DNA of 61,720 nucleotides from JAVJSD01 sp040219575 (GTDB taxonomy: Bacteria > Planctomycetota > Planctomycetia > Pirellulales > Pirellulaceae): assembly GCA_040219575.1 (NCBI GenBank), contig JAVJSD010000151.1, positions 1 through 61,720 on the forward strand. The letters run 5' to 3'. This document shows positions 44,426 through 53,700 of this stretch, in pieces. The position numbers and the translations under genes are program-made. Position 1 is the first letter of the stretch, and every line of letters begins with the position of its first letter. The notes beneath the pieces were generated by a model. It made no database searches, was not told the DNA's origin, and saw only the letters and a list, made by a program, of their open reading frames with translations.

Positions 44426-44487
44426 CCTCCCTTGCTGGCGCAACGGGCTCGGGCATCCAAGCGAGCCCGTTGCGCCAGCAAGGGAGG
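44426..44487. repeat. Perfect 26-bp palindrome with 10-base loop
   Basis: Left arm 44426-44451 and right arm 44462-44487 are exact reverse complements; the right arm contains GAGCCCGTTGCGCCAGCAAG. The loop is GGCATCCAAG. It lies in the 413-base gap between two divergent genes, which otherwise holds nothing I can name. A half copy is at 220-242. No T-run follows, so it is a repeat more than a terminator. Confidence 0.9.
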
Positions 44488-44703
44488 GCTGTGCCCCTTC
44501 GTATTCCCTACCAGCCGCATCGTCGCCGTCATCCTCCAACCCGCCAAAGGCCGTCTTTCCGAAACTTTGACGACGATTCGCCGCCGTCGATCGCGGCCCC
44601 CCGTTCGAGGGCGACCTATCCTTGCTCGGGTGTGTTTCCCTCATAGCGCTCGTAGCGGCGCCCGTGGCGGCGTCCGCCGAGCAACTCGTGACAGGGGCAA
44701 GTC

Positions 44704-45360
44704 ATGGTCTTCGACGCGATCTCGATCCTGCAGCTTTCGACATCGGCGGTGCTGTTGTCGCTGTTCGGCGTGCTGTGGTACCGACAGTACCGGCGGCGAC
44801 AGCGCGAGGCCCGGCGTCTGGCCCGCGTGCACGACGACGAACCGCTCACGGCGCCCGACCGCGACCTGCTGTTCGCCAAGAGGCAACTGATTCTGGATAC
44901 GCTGAGCGAGGACACCGACGCCCTGCTCAGCGGGCGGCTTCAGGTCCGGCATATCATGTCGCCCGGCACCTACCGCGTCTCGCCTCAGGTCTCGGCCGAC
45001 GAGGTGGCGCGCATCATGCGCGAAAGGTGCATCCACCACCTGATGGTCTGCGAGCACGACGTCCGCTTGGTGGGTGTGGTCAATGCCCGAGATTTGATGC
45101 GCAGCGACGGCGAGACGGCGGCCGAGATCATGACGACGTCTCCCCCCACAATCGAACCCGATGCGCTGATCAGTCCCGCGGTGACGCTGTTGATCAAACA
45201 GCAGATCGCCTGCCTGCCGGTCGTGGAAGGCGGGCGGGTGTGCGGCCTGGTCAGCGCCACCGACATCATGATGGCCTTCCAGTGCGTGCTGCAGACGATG
45301 CAGCGCCGCGCGGCGGAAGTCCCTGCACAACGCAGAGAACTGATCGAATCGGGCGTTTGA
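44704..45360 (+). CDS. Membrane-anchored CBS-domain protein
   Basis: The 218-residue protein has one N-terminal membrane helix (LSTSAVLLSLFGVLWYRQY), a basic stretch, and two CBS motifs: VRHIMSPGTYRVSPQVSADEVARIMRERCIHHLMVCE (about 81-117) and AEIMTTSPPTIEPDALISPAVTLLIKQQIACLPVVEGGRVCGLVSATDI (about 140-188). CBS pairs bind adenine nucleotides such as AMP or ATP and act as energy or ligand sensors. A short tail ends in RELIESGV. It stands alone between divergent neighbours, so no target can be inferred. Confidence 0.88.
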   Translation: MVFDAISILQLSTSAVLLSLFGVLWYRQYRRRQREARRLARVHDDEPLTAPDRDLLFAKRQLILDTLSEDTDALLSGRLQVRHIMSPGTYRVSPQVSADEVARIMRERCIHHLMVCEHDVRLVGVVNARDLMRSDGETAAEIMTTSPPTIEPDALISPAVTLLIKQQIACLPVVEGGRVCGLVSATDIMMAFQCVLQTMQRRAAEVPAQRRELIESGV

Positions 45361-45454
45361 CGTGGGCGTCGCCGAACGCGTGAGCGCTCAGGATGTCGTT
45401 CATGCTGCACGGCCAAAGTCGGTTGTTGTGCAGTGTCTCCTCCGGCCCAAGAAA

Positions 45455-45484
45455 ATGCACAGCCCGGCGACGAGCCGGGCCGTG
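45455..45484 (-). terminator. Probable intrinsic terminator of the gene at 45543
   Basis: GCCCGGC (45462-45468) and GCCGGGC (45474-45480) form a 7-bp stem with loop GACGA; flanking CAC and GTG extend it across a one-base mismatch. On the minus strand the stem is followed by ATTTTCTT. It faces the end of the leftward secreted-protein gene. Confidence 0.6.
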
Positions 45485-45542
45485 CGGGTCACAGGGAGAG
45501 AAAACGACGCGTGAAGATCAACACGTGACGGTCGTTCGTCAA

Positions 45543-46301
45543 TCAGCGAGCAACGAGCCGGGCCGCGGTGGTGGGCAGGGCGTCGGTCTGCTTGAGGCCG
45601 GCGAGAAACTTCTTGGCGGCCAGGTACTGGTCGGTGCTGAACGTGCGGATTTCGCTCTTCAGCCTGGCTTCGAGTTGAACGACCTCTTGTCGCAGTTCGC
45701 TATCGACGGAGGCTCCTTCCGCGGCGCGGCGAGCCAGCAAGGCGTCGATGGTCGCCCGTTGGTCGGCGAACGTGCCGGTCGTGAGAGCGAACGGCCAGTC
45801 GATGCGTCCCGCGGCGTCGAAGTCGCTGCTGCTGAGCGGCTCCGGCGCCCGATCGCTGGCGAAGCGGGCGATGTCTTCGGCGCTGGGTCGCGGAATCGAC
45901 GACTGTCGGGCCAATTCGCGGGCGTCCCGGTTGATGCGGCGGAGTTCGAAGTGCGTTTCCGTGGCCTTCAGCTGGTTCTCCAAGGCGAGTCGGCGGGCCT
46001 GTTCGTTCTTGATGCGGGCCAGCGAGGTGGCGTAGTTGTAGGCGCCCTGGCTGCGGACCAGGTCGGCGTAACCTCGCAGGTAGCCCTCCTCGAAGGTCGA
46101 GGCGTGGTGGTAGCCGCCGTGGTATCCGTTGCCGCAACCACCGTGGTAGCCGTAGTGCGACCAAGGAAGGTTGCCGAAATGCTTTTGGTGGTAGCCCAAG
46201 TGCGTCGAAAGCGGCTGTTGGCCGTAGACGCGTGACGTGAAGGCGTCGAAGTTCAAGGCGGCGAGGGTCAGCATTCCGGCGAGGAGGAGGGCGAGTCGCA
46301 T
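45543..46301 (-). CDS. Predicted secreted His/Gly/Tyr-rich protein of unknown function
   Basis: The 252-residue protein starts with a signal peptide (LALLLAGMLTLAALNFDAF). Residues 32-66 are rich in His, Gly and Tyr (WSHYGYHGGCGNGYHGGYHH), which could bind metal. The remainder is helical and charged (SLARIKNEQARRLALENQLK; ELRQEVVQLEARLKSEIR), likely coiled coil. I recognise no family. Similar His/Gly/Tyr-rich heads occur on other planctomycete secreted proteins. A terminator lies 60 bases past the stop. Confidence 0.65.
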   Translation of the reverse strand: MRLALLLAGMLTLAALNFDAFTSRVYGQQPLSTHLGYHQKHFGNLPWSHYGYHGGCGNGYHGGYHHASTFEEGYLRGYADLVRSQGAYNYATSLARIKNEQARRLALENQLKATETHFELRRINRDARELARQSSIPRPSAEDIARFASDRAPEPLSSSDFDAAGRIDWPFALTTGTFADQRATIDALLARRAAEGASVDSELRQEVVQLEARLKSEIRTFSTDQYLAAKKFLAGLKQTDALPTTAARLVAR

Positions 46302-46459
46302 GGCTTTCTTCCCGTGTTTTGGTGGTGACGTGTCGTCTTCACCCCTCTGGGCGGAGGAATTGGAAAAATGTGACGCGCGCTCGCATTCACGGCGGAAACG
46401 TGTTCATAATGTGCGGCAAAGCAACGACTTGCGAGTTCACTCCCGCTTCATCCGCCGCC

Positions 46460-47254
46460 ATGACCGATCCCTCGACCCGGCTCGCCGACTACAACGCCAT
46501 GGAGCTGATGATCTGCGCCGCGGCTCGGATGCTGGAGGATGGGGCGATGGTGGTCGTCGGCACCGGCGCACCATGCGCCGCCGCGATGCTGGCCCAAAAG
46601 ACGACCGCCCCCAACCTGACGCTGATGTTCGAGGCCGGCGGCGTGGCCCCGCAATTGCCGCGGATGCCGATCAGCGTGGGCGACTCCCGCACCTTCTATC
46701 GCGGGCTGATGGCCACCAGCATGAGCGACATCATGGAGACCTGCCAGCGCGGGCTGGTCGACTACACCTTCCTGGGCGGCGCGCAGATCGACGCCTACGG
46801 CAACTTGAACTCGACGCAGATCGGCGACGACTACCAGCATCCCCGGGTGCGTCTGCCCGGCAGCGGCGGCGCGAACGATCTCGGTTCCCTGTGCTGGAAG
46901 ATCCTGGTGATCACGCCGCATGATCCGCGGCGGTTCGTGGAGCAACTCGATTTCATCACCACGCCCGGTTATCTCGACGGCCCCGGCGCCCGGGAGGCGG
47001 CCGGTCTGCCGCCGGGAACCGGTCCGCACAAGGTGATCACCGACCTGGCGGTGCTGGGCTTCGACGAAGAGACCAAGCGGATGCAGGTCGAATCGCTGCA
47101 CGCCGGGGTGACGCTCGCGGAAGTGCGACAGCGGACCAGTTTCGAACTGCTCGTGGCCGAACCGCTCACCACCACGCCCGCCCCCGACGCCGAAGCGCTG
47201 CGCGTGCTGCGCGACGAGGTCGATCCCCACCGCTACATTCTTGGTCGCAGCTAA
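46460..47254 (+). CDS. CoA-transferase family I beta subunit (GctB-like), without an alpha subunit
   Basis: The ATG at 46460 (MTDPSTRLADYNAMELM) gives 264 residues. The family is shown by LMICAAARMLEDGAMVVVGTGAPCAAAMLA, FLGGAQIDAYGNLNSTQIGDDYQHPRVRLPGSGGANDL and FITTPGYLDGPGAREAAGLPPGTGPHKV. The catalytic Glu of glutaconate CoA-transferase (beta E54) matches E58 in MFEAGGVA; the last Gly of the usual ExGxxG is Ala here. The alpha subunit, normally the gene before, is absent; the upstream neighbour is divergent and unrelated. Its stop overlaps the MFS start (TAATG), so the two are translated together. It might partner with an alpha subunit from elsewhere. Confidence 0.82.
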   Translation: MTDPSTRLADYNAMELMICAAARMLEDGAMVVVGTGAPCAAAMLAQKTTAPNLTLMFEAGGVAPQLPRMPISVGDSRTFYRGLMATSMSDIMETCQRGLVDYTFLGGAQIDAYGNLNSTQIGDDYQHPRVRLPGSGGANDLGSLCWKILVITPHDPRRFVEQLDFITTPGYLDGPGAREAAGLPPGTGPHKVITDLAVLGFDEETKRMQVESLHAGVTLAEVRQRTSFELLVAEPLTTTPAPDAEALRVLRDEVDPHRYILGRS

Positions 47255-49170
47255 TGTCGAAACCGTCTCCCACGTCTCCTGCGCCGCCCGCCACCAAGGT
47301 GCGGTATACCGTCGTCGCCGTCACCGCTTTGATGGCGGTGCTGTTGTATCTCGATCGGTTCTGCATTTCGATGGTGGAGACCTACATCGGCGAAGACCTG
47401 GGCCTCAGCCCCCAGCAAATCGGGCCGATGCTGGGTGCGTTCTTTTGGACCTACGCGCTGTTGCAGGTTCCCTCCGGCTGGCTCACCGACCGCTTCGGCG
47501 CGCGGACCATGCTCACGTTGTACATCTTGGGCTGGTCGTTGTTCACGGGACTGACCGGATTGGCGTTCGGATTGACGTCGCTGTTGATTCTGCGCCTGCT
47601 GGTGGGCGCGGCGCAGGCCGGCGCCTATCCATCGGGCGCCGCGGTGATCAGCAAATGGGTTCCGTTTCGCAGTCGCGGCGCCGCCAGCGGCATCGTCTCG
47701 GTGGGAGGCCGCATCGGCGGCTTCTTGGCGTTCATCTTGACGGGCCCGCTGTTGGTGCTGTTGGCGCCGATTACCGTTTCTTCGCGTCTGGGACCGGGCG
47801 ACTTGCTCGATACGCCGCAACTGGCCGCTCGCCTGGTGCAGTCTTCACAACCTCCTTCGGAAGAAGACGCTTCCAAGACAGAGCCGAAACCCAAGCCGGA
47901 CGTGGTGCTCCTGCCGCGGCAATCGGCCGTCAGCCTGCTCGACGGATTTGATTCGCCGACCCGCTCGGAGCTTGAACGGCTGGCGGCGAAGTACATCGCG
48001 CGCGAGAAGGGGATCGAAGCACGCAAGAAGCAGGGCGACAAGTCGCCGCAACCCCCGCCGATCAAGGCGCCGCGGGAACTGAATGTGGCGCTGGCGGAGA
48101 CGCTCGACGCCAGGATTTCCGAGCGAGATCTGTTTCCCAGCGCCGCCATCCCCGAAAAGACTCCGTTGTGGAATGCGTTGGAGGCCGAAGGCAAGAAGCT
48201 GCTGGCGCGTTTTCGCGGTCAGTTGAACGACAACGAAGTAGAGCGCCTCAACCGGCTGGTGTTGGAGGCCGCGTCCCCCGGCGCCTTCCGCAAGGTGTAC
48301 GGCGGCGGTTGGCGGTCGGTGATGTGGATCTACGGAGCGTTGGGGCTCGCTGTCGCCGGATTGTACTGGTACGCGACGCGGGCCGAGCCGGAGCAACATC
48401 CACGGGTCAACCGCCAGGAGATTGAACTGATTCACGCGGGCCGGCCGCCAGAGGCCTCGAAGTCCTCCGGCCGAGGCGGCCGCGTTCCGCTTGTCGAGCT
48501 CTTGTCCAGTCCCAGCATCTGGCTGATCAGCATCTCGCAGGCGTTTACCAACGTCGGCTGGGTGTTCATCGTCACCTGGGCGCCGCGCTACTTTCAAACC
48601 GTCCACCGTGTGCCGGTCGAAACCCGCGCGGTAATGCTTGCAATTATCACCGCGGTCGGCTGGATCGGCATGTTGTCCGGCGGTTGGCTGACCGACGCCT
48701 TGACGCGCCGGGTGGGGTTGCGCTGGGGCCGGGCGTTGCCGCTCGGTCTGTCGCGATTTCTGGCCGCGGCGGCGTACGTCTTCTGCCTGTTGAATCCCTC
48801 GCCGTGGACGGCGGTCGCGGCGCTGGCGGTGGTCTCGTTCGGCACCGACCTGGGAACGGCCGCCACCTGGGCCTTCAACCAGGACGTCGGGGGACGCAAC
48901 GTCGCGTCGGTGCTCGGCTGGGGAAACATGTGCGGCAACCTCGGTGCGGCGTTCCTCCCCTCGCTGCTCCCCTTTGTGATCAACATGGACAGCCCCGACT
49001 GGAATGTCGCCTTCATGATCTGCGGCGGGGCGTTCATCGTCTCTGGCGTCTGCGGCCTGGGAATCAACGCCAGCAAGCCGATCGTGAAGAGCGAAGACGA
49101 CAAACCGTCGCCCCAGGATCCCCTCGAAGAAAAACCATTCGGCGGCGAACCTTCCGACCGGCAGGAGTAA
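47254..49170 (+). CDS. MFS transporter (ACS-like) with large insertion between helices 5 and 6
   Basis: The 638-residue protein is about 200 longer than usual MFS carriers. Motif A is GWLTDRFGARTM (75-86), and LDRFCISMVETYIGEDLGLS is typical of the anion:cation symporter branch. Helices 1-5 end near residue 173. Residues 174-350 form a soluble Pro/Lys-rich insertion, and helix 6 resumes in GGWRSVMWIYGALGLAVAGLYWY. Helices 7-12 follow to about 610. By the normal MFS topology the insertion lies outside the membrane in the periplasm. It is coupled to the CoA-transferase subunit gene, so an organic acid substrate is likely but not shown. The tail is charged. Confidence 0.88.
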   Translation: MSKPSPTSPAPPATKVRYTVVAVTALMAVLLYLDRFCISMVETYIGEDLGLSPQQIGPMLGAFFWTYALLQVPSGWLTDRFGARTMLTLYILGWSLFTGLTGLAFGLTSLLILRLLVGAAQAGAYPSGAAVISKWVPFRSRGAASGIVSVGGRIGGFLAFILTGPLLVLLAPITVSSRLGPGDLLDTPQLAARLVQSSQPPSEEDASKTEPKPKPDVVLLPRQSAVSLLDGFDSPTRSELERLAAKYIAREKGIEARKKQGDKSPQPPPIKAPRELNVALAETLDARISERDLFPSAAIPEKTPLWNALEAEGKKLLARFRGQLNDNEVERLNRLVLEAASPGAFRKVYGGGWRSVMWIYGALGLAVAGLYWYATRAEPEQHPRVNRQEIELIHAGRPPEASKSSGRGGRVPLVELLSSPSIWLISISQAFTNVGWVFIVTWAPRYFQTVHRVPVETRAVMLAIITAVGWIGMLSGGWLTDALTRRVGLRWGRALPLGLSRFLAAAAYVFCLLNPSPWTAVAALAVVSFGTDLGTAATWAFNQDVGGRNVASVLGWGNMCGNLGAAFLPSLLPFVINMDSPDWNVAFMICGGAFIVSGVCGLGINASKPIVKSEDDKPSPQDPLEEKPFGGEPSDRQE

Positions 49171-49278
49171 GCATCTTCCGCCAATCCGTGTTTCAACGGT
49201 GTTCCATCCGTGGCTCTCAATTCACGACGATTCGTAGCCACGAATAAGATTCAGCCCGGCGCAGCCGGAACCAAGGTG

Positions 49279-49402
49279 GTCCGCAGATGACGCAGATTGC
49301 CGCAGATGAAAGGCAGTGCCGGCCAACCCTTTCTGTGGCCGTTTGCCAAATCAAGAAGAAGAGATCAAATCAGTTCTCAACATATCTGCGTCATCTGCGG
49401 AC
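49279..49402. repeat. 18-bp perfect inverted repeat, arms 88 bases apart
   Basis: GTCCGCAGATGACGCAGA (49279-49296) is the exact reverse complement of 49385-49402. A shifted copy, CCGCAGATG, lies next to the left arm. The CGCAGAT-type sequence resembles intergenic repeats known from many genomes. It lies between the MFS gene and the dioxygenase-like gene. Confidence 0.75.
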
Positions 49403-49472
49403 TCTCCAGACATGCGCGCGGCCGGCGCTGAAATTGAACGGTTGTTTTTCGGATAGACAAGAAGGCTTGATC

Positions 49473-50216
49473 ATGATGACCAGGCAATTGACGCAAGCGC
49501 CGCAGGAGCAACTCCGTCAAGCCGGCTACACGATGCTGTCGCGAGTGTTCGACGAGGCCGAAGTCGTTCGCCTCGGCCAGCGGCTGCAAGAGTCTTTGGA
49601 GCAGCAGGCGGCGACGGCGGAGTCGCCCGTGTTGCAAAGCCGCGGCCAGACCTACGGTGCTCGCAATCTGCTGCAGGCGTTTCCTGAGGCGGTGCAGTTG
49701 GCGCGCCACGCCGCGCTTTGCGAACTGCTCCGCGAGACGCTCGGCGGCGAAGTGGGACTTGTGCGGGGATTGTTCTTCGATAAACCGCCCGATCGCTCCT
49801 GGTCGTTGCCGTGGCATCGCGACCAGACGATTGCCGTGGAGCAAAACGACTTGCCGAGCGAGCATTTTCGCAAGCCGACGCGAAAGGCAGGCGTGGCGCA
49901 CGTCGAGGCGCCGCGATCGCTGCTTGAGCGGATGGTGACGCTGCGGATTCATCTCGACGCGATGACCGACGAGAACGGCCCGCTGGCCGTGATGCCCGGT
50001 TCGCATCTCGGCGACGACGCCGCGCAGGCGTCGCCCGTCACGCTCAAGGCCCAGGCCGGCGACGTGCTGGCGATGCGCCCTCTGCTATTGCACTCCAGCG
50101 GCATGTCGCAGCAGGGCGCGATGTCGCACCGCCGTGTGATCCATCTCGAGTTCGCCGCCGATCGGGAGTTGCCCGACGGCTACGCCTGGCACACGTTCCT
50201 GCCGATCGCCGGCTGA
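49473..50216 (+). CDS. Phytanoyl-CoA dioxygenase (PhyH) family protein
   Basis: The 247-residue protein begins MMTRQLTQAPQEQLRQAGYTMLSRVF, matching the helix before PhyH cores. The iron triad is clear: H115 and D117 in LPWHRDQTIAV and H207 in RPLLLHSSG. R220 or R221 in SHRRVIHLEFA could bind 2-oxoglutarate. GPLAVMPGSHLG is the standard loop. These are Fe(II)/2-oxoglutarate oxygenases; substrates range from acyl-CoA to small metabolites and cannot be set here. It stands apart from the MFS gene by 300 bases with a repeat in between. Confidence 0.9.
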   Translation: MMTRQLTQAPQEQLRQAGYTMLSRVFDEAEVVRLGQRLQESLEQQAATAESPVLQSRGQTYGARNLLQAFPEAVQLARHAALCELLRETLGGEVGLVRGLFFDKPPDRSWSLPWHRDQTIAVEQNDLPSEHFRKPTRKAGVAHVEAPRSLLERMVTLRIHLDAMTDENGPLAVMPGSHLGDDAAQASPVTLKAQAGDVLAMRPLLLHSSGMSQQGAMSHRRVIHLEFAADRELPDGYAWHTFLPIAG

Positions 50217-50268
50217 ACTGGCGGGCAAGCAGACCGCGACGCTTCCGTTTTCGGCGTCTGATCGAAGG

Positions 50269-50715
50269 CTATTCGAGCAGACATTTTTGCCGCAGCGAGA
50301 GCCAGCGGACGAGGACGCTGAGGCCGCCGGAGACGACCACCAGTCCGAAGGCGAGCGGATAGGGGGTGAACAGAATCGCCCAGCGGTTGATGGCTGCTTC
50401 TGCATCAGGGATTTCGCCGATGACCACCAGCGGCGAGCCGATCGACGCGGCGCCGAATTGCATCGTCTGGACGAATAGCAGCGTGCCCAGGCCGAGGCTG
50501 AACAGCAGGACCGCCGAGGCGGAGGTGCAGCCGATGGCGAAGGCCCGGCCGTAGCCGCGCCCGTACACGATCCAGGCCACGAATCCGGCCGGCGCCATCA
50601 CGCTGATCGCGCCGCACACGAACTGGCTGATATTCAGCGGCAGCGCGAAGAAGATCCCCAACAGAATCGCCGTCACGGTGACCGCGATGAACAGCGTCTT
50701 CAGATGAAAGCTCAT
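50269..50715 (-). CDS. Small membrane protein of unknown function
   Basis: The 148-residue protein has four hydrophobic segments: LFIAVTVTAILLGIFFALPL, ISVMAPAGFVAWIVYGRGYG, SASAVLLFSLGLGTLLFVQT and ILFTPYPLAFGLVVVSGGLSVLV. The MSFHLKTLFIAVTVTAILLG start is of a kind often seen in planctomycete small membrane proteins. No motif suggests a function. It follows the giant HEAT gene start at a distance on the same strand and is convergent with the dioxygenase gene. Confidence 0.65.
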   Translation of the reverse strand: MSFHLKTLFIAVTVTAILLGIFFALPLNISQFVCGAISVMAPAGFVAWIVYGRGYGRAFAIGCTSASAVLLFSLGLGTLLFVQTMQFGAASIGSPLVVIGEIPDAEAAINRWAILFTPYPLAFGLVVVSGGLSVLVRWLSLRQKCLLE

Positions 50716-50794
50716 GACAGGAATGTCCGCACCCCAAGCCGACGACTTGTCGTCGCGGGAGTCATCAAGTGTTGATGGATCGTGATCTCGCGCG

Positions 50795-53700
50795 TCACTG
50801 GGTTGGAGGAGGCGGCTCGAGGCCGGCGGCCTTGGCGGCGGAGGGGTCGATCTTCCACAGGGCGGCGGCGATATTCCCTCGGAGATGGTCGTGCGTGGCC
50901 AGCAACTCGGTGAGCATCGGTACGGCCTCCGCCGCGGCGCCCTCCAGCGAACCCAGCGCGTTGATAGCCGAACTGCGACCGCTATCGTAGCGGACGTCGG
51001 CGGCGTCGGGTCGGCTTCCCTCGCGGGCCAGCTTGATCAGCGCGGGCACGGCCGGCGCGGCGGCGGGGCCGATCTTGCCGAGGGCGGTGGCGGCGGCGCT
51101 GCAGGTCTGCGGATCCTCGAGCGCCGTCGTCAGCGGCGGAACCGCCGCCGCGGCGGCTTCCCCATACTCGCCGAGTGAATAGGCCGCTGAAGAACGCACC
51201 TGATTGTCTGGATCGCCCAGCAACGCGGTCAGGGCGGGGACCACCGTCTGGGCGTGGCTCTTGATCTGCCCCAGCGCCAAGGCCGCCTGTTGGCGCAGTT
51301 GTTCGTCGTCGCTGGAGAGCAGGCCGACCAACGCGTCGGAGGCGTCGGCCGCCTTGGGCCCGAGGGCGTACAGCGCCCGCAGGCCCGCGACCTGGAGTTC
51401 GGCGTCGTCCACCTCCAGCGAACGCAGCAAAACCGGCACCGCGCCGGCGTCGCCGAACGATCCCAGCGCCGCCACCGCCTCGTACCGCAGCACGGGGTCG
51501 CGGAGGCGCTCGTAGAGGACGGGCAAGACGTCGGAAGCGGGGGCTTCGATCTTGTGGAGCGTGTAGGCGGCCGACCGCATGCTCGACTCGTCGGCGAGCC
51601 GGGCGATCAGCGCGGGAGCGGCGGCGATCGCGGCCGGGCCGATTTGCGCCAGCGTCTCCGCGGCCTGCGAAAATTGCTGTTTGTCTTCGAGCAGCGCCGC
51701 CACTTTCGGAACGGCGGGCGCCGCGGCGGGGCCCATCGCCTGCAGCACCTGCATGACCCCATAACGCTGCCGTTGGTCGTCGAGCAGTTTGGTCAACGTG
51801 GGCAGGGCCTCCTTGGCCCGCGGGCCCAACAGCGCCAGCGCGGCGAGCGCCTGGCTGTTGTCGTCGTTGTCGCCAGCCAGCAGTTTTACGAGCGGGGCGA
51901 CTGCGTCTTCGGCCTGCGGATCGACATGCGGCAGCGTGACCGCCGCCTGCTGGCGCAGCGTCTCGTCTTCCGCCTCCAGATGCGAGCGAACCAGCGTCGC
52001 CGCCTTGCCGCCAAGTTCGCCTTTCCAGGCCTGGGTTTCGTACGACGTGAAGCGCATCGCTTCGATCAACCGCGCGAGTTCAACGCCCTCGGCTTTCTCC
52101 GCGGCGGAGAGGAGCGCCGCGCGCCCCGTGTCGCCGAGCGCCCCCACCGAGCGGGCCAGACTGCTGCGTCGGTAGTTCTGTTCGTTTTTGACCAATTCGG
52201 CGAGGAGCGCCGCGGCCGCCTTGGGCGAGTCGGCGCCGACCACCGGCACCACGGCGTAGATATTGCTCTTGAGTCGCTCGTCGCTAGCGCCGCCGGCGAT
52301 GGCCAGCAGTTTGTCGAGGAGCTCGGCATCGGCCCCGTGAGCCCGCATCGCGCCGCCGACACTGTTGTAGTCGTCGCCGCCCCGCTGCCACAGCGCCAAT
52401 ACGTGCGGCTCCAGGGCGTCCCAATCGTACTTCCAGTGCGCCAGGGCCGTGGCGGCGAACTGCCGGATGTCGTCGTTTTCCTCATCCAGCAGAGCCGCCA
52501 CGCGCTGCTGCTGGTCGTCGGCGGGAGGCTGCACCCGGGTGAGCGTTTTGGCGGCCTGCAACCGCGCGGAAGTCGACGCCTTGTCGTCGCAAAGCACATC
52601 GATGAGGGCCGCGACGCCTGCCGGGCCCTGCCGCGTCAGCCCCTGGGCCGCCTCTCTTCGTTGGTTCTCGTCTTCCGACGCCAGCGCCAGGGCCAGCAGC
52701 GGCGGAAACTGCTCGCTGACGAGGGCGCCGTCTTGCAGGGCGCGCACCGCGCGGGGGCGGAGGGCGTCGTCCTCCAGCAGCGCCGTCAGCGACGCCGCCT
52801 GTCCGTCCGCGAGACGCCGGTAAGCGACGAGCTCCACGGCGGCGCCGGACACTTTCTGGTCCGCATCCTTGACGGCGGCCAGTGCGGCCGCGGCGACCTC
52901 GTCGGGCAGGCGATTCTGTTCGTAATGCAACAGCGCCAGGGCGAGCAACGCGTCGGCGCGGCGCGGATTGCCCGCCTCGCGGGCGGTCGCCGTCAACAGC
53001 GGCGCCACGTCGAGATTCCGTCGGGACATTTTCGCCAGCGCGACGGCGGCCCATTGCCGGGTCGGCTCGTCTTCCGAAAGCAGCCCCTGCTCGAGTCGCT
53101 TCGCGCTGTCCAGCGCGCGGCCAGAGTAGCCGTTGAGCAGGTCGGCGGCCGCGCGGCGCTGGGCGTCGTCGGCCGAGGCGTCAAGCACGCGGTCGACCAA
53201 CAGCGGGACGACGCGGCGGCCGGCGGCGCGAATCGCCGACTCGGCTTCCCAATTCCGCTCTCCGCCCAGCGAGCCAATCAGGATTTCGAGCAACTTGGGG
53301 GGCGCCTCGCCCAGTTTCTGCAGGGAGATCGCCGCCAGGTTGCGGATTTCGGGATCGTCGTCGTCCAGCGCCGTGGTGTAGATCGGCACGAGGCGCTCTT
53401 TCTCTTCCACGATCATCGGGACCATCCGCAAGGATGCCCGGCGCATGGCGGCGCTTTCGCTCTTCAGTCCGTTGGCGACGACCTGCGGCGCGCCGTCGCC
53501 CAAACGCGTCAGCAGATTGCGGACGTCGTAATCGCTGAGCTGGTCCTTACCGACCAACAGCACCTCGAGCGCTTGCGGATCGTCCGGGGCCACTTTCAGC
53601 AGCGCGTTGGCGGCGGCCTTGCAGATGTAGTCCTTGTGGTCGCCCAGGGCGATGGTCTTGAGTTGCGGCGAGGCCGACTTGGCGGCGGCGCCCATCGCCC

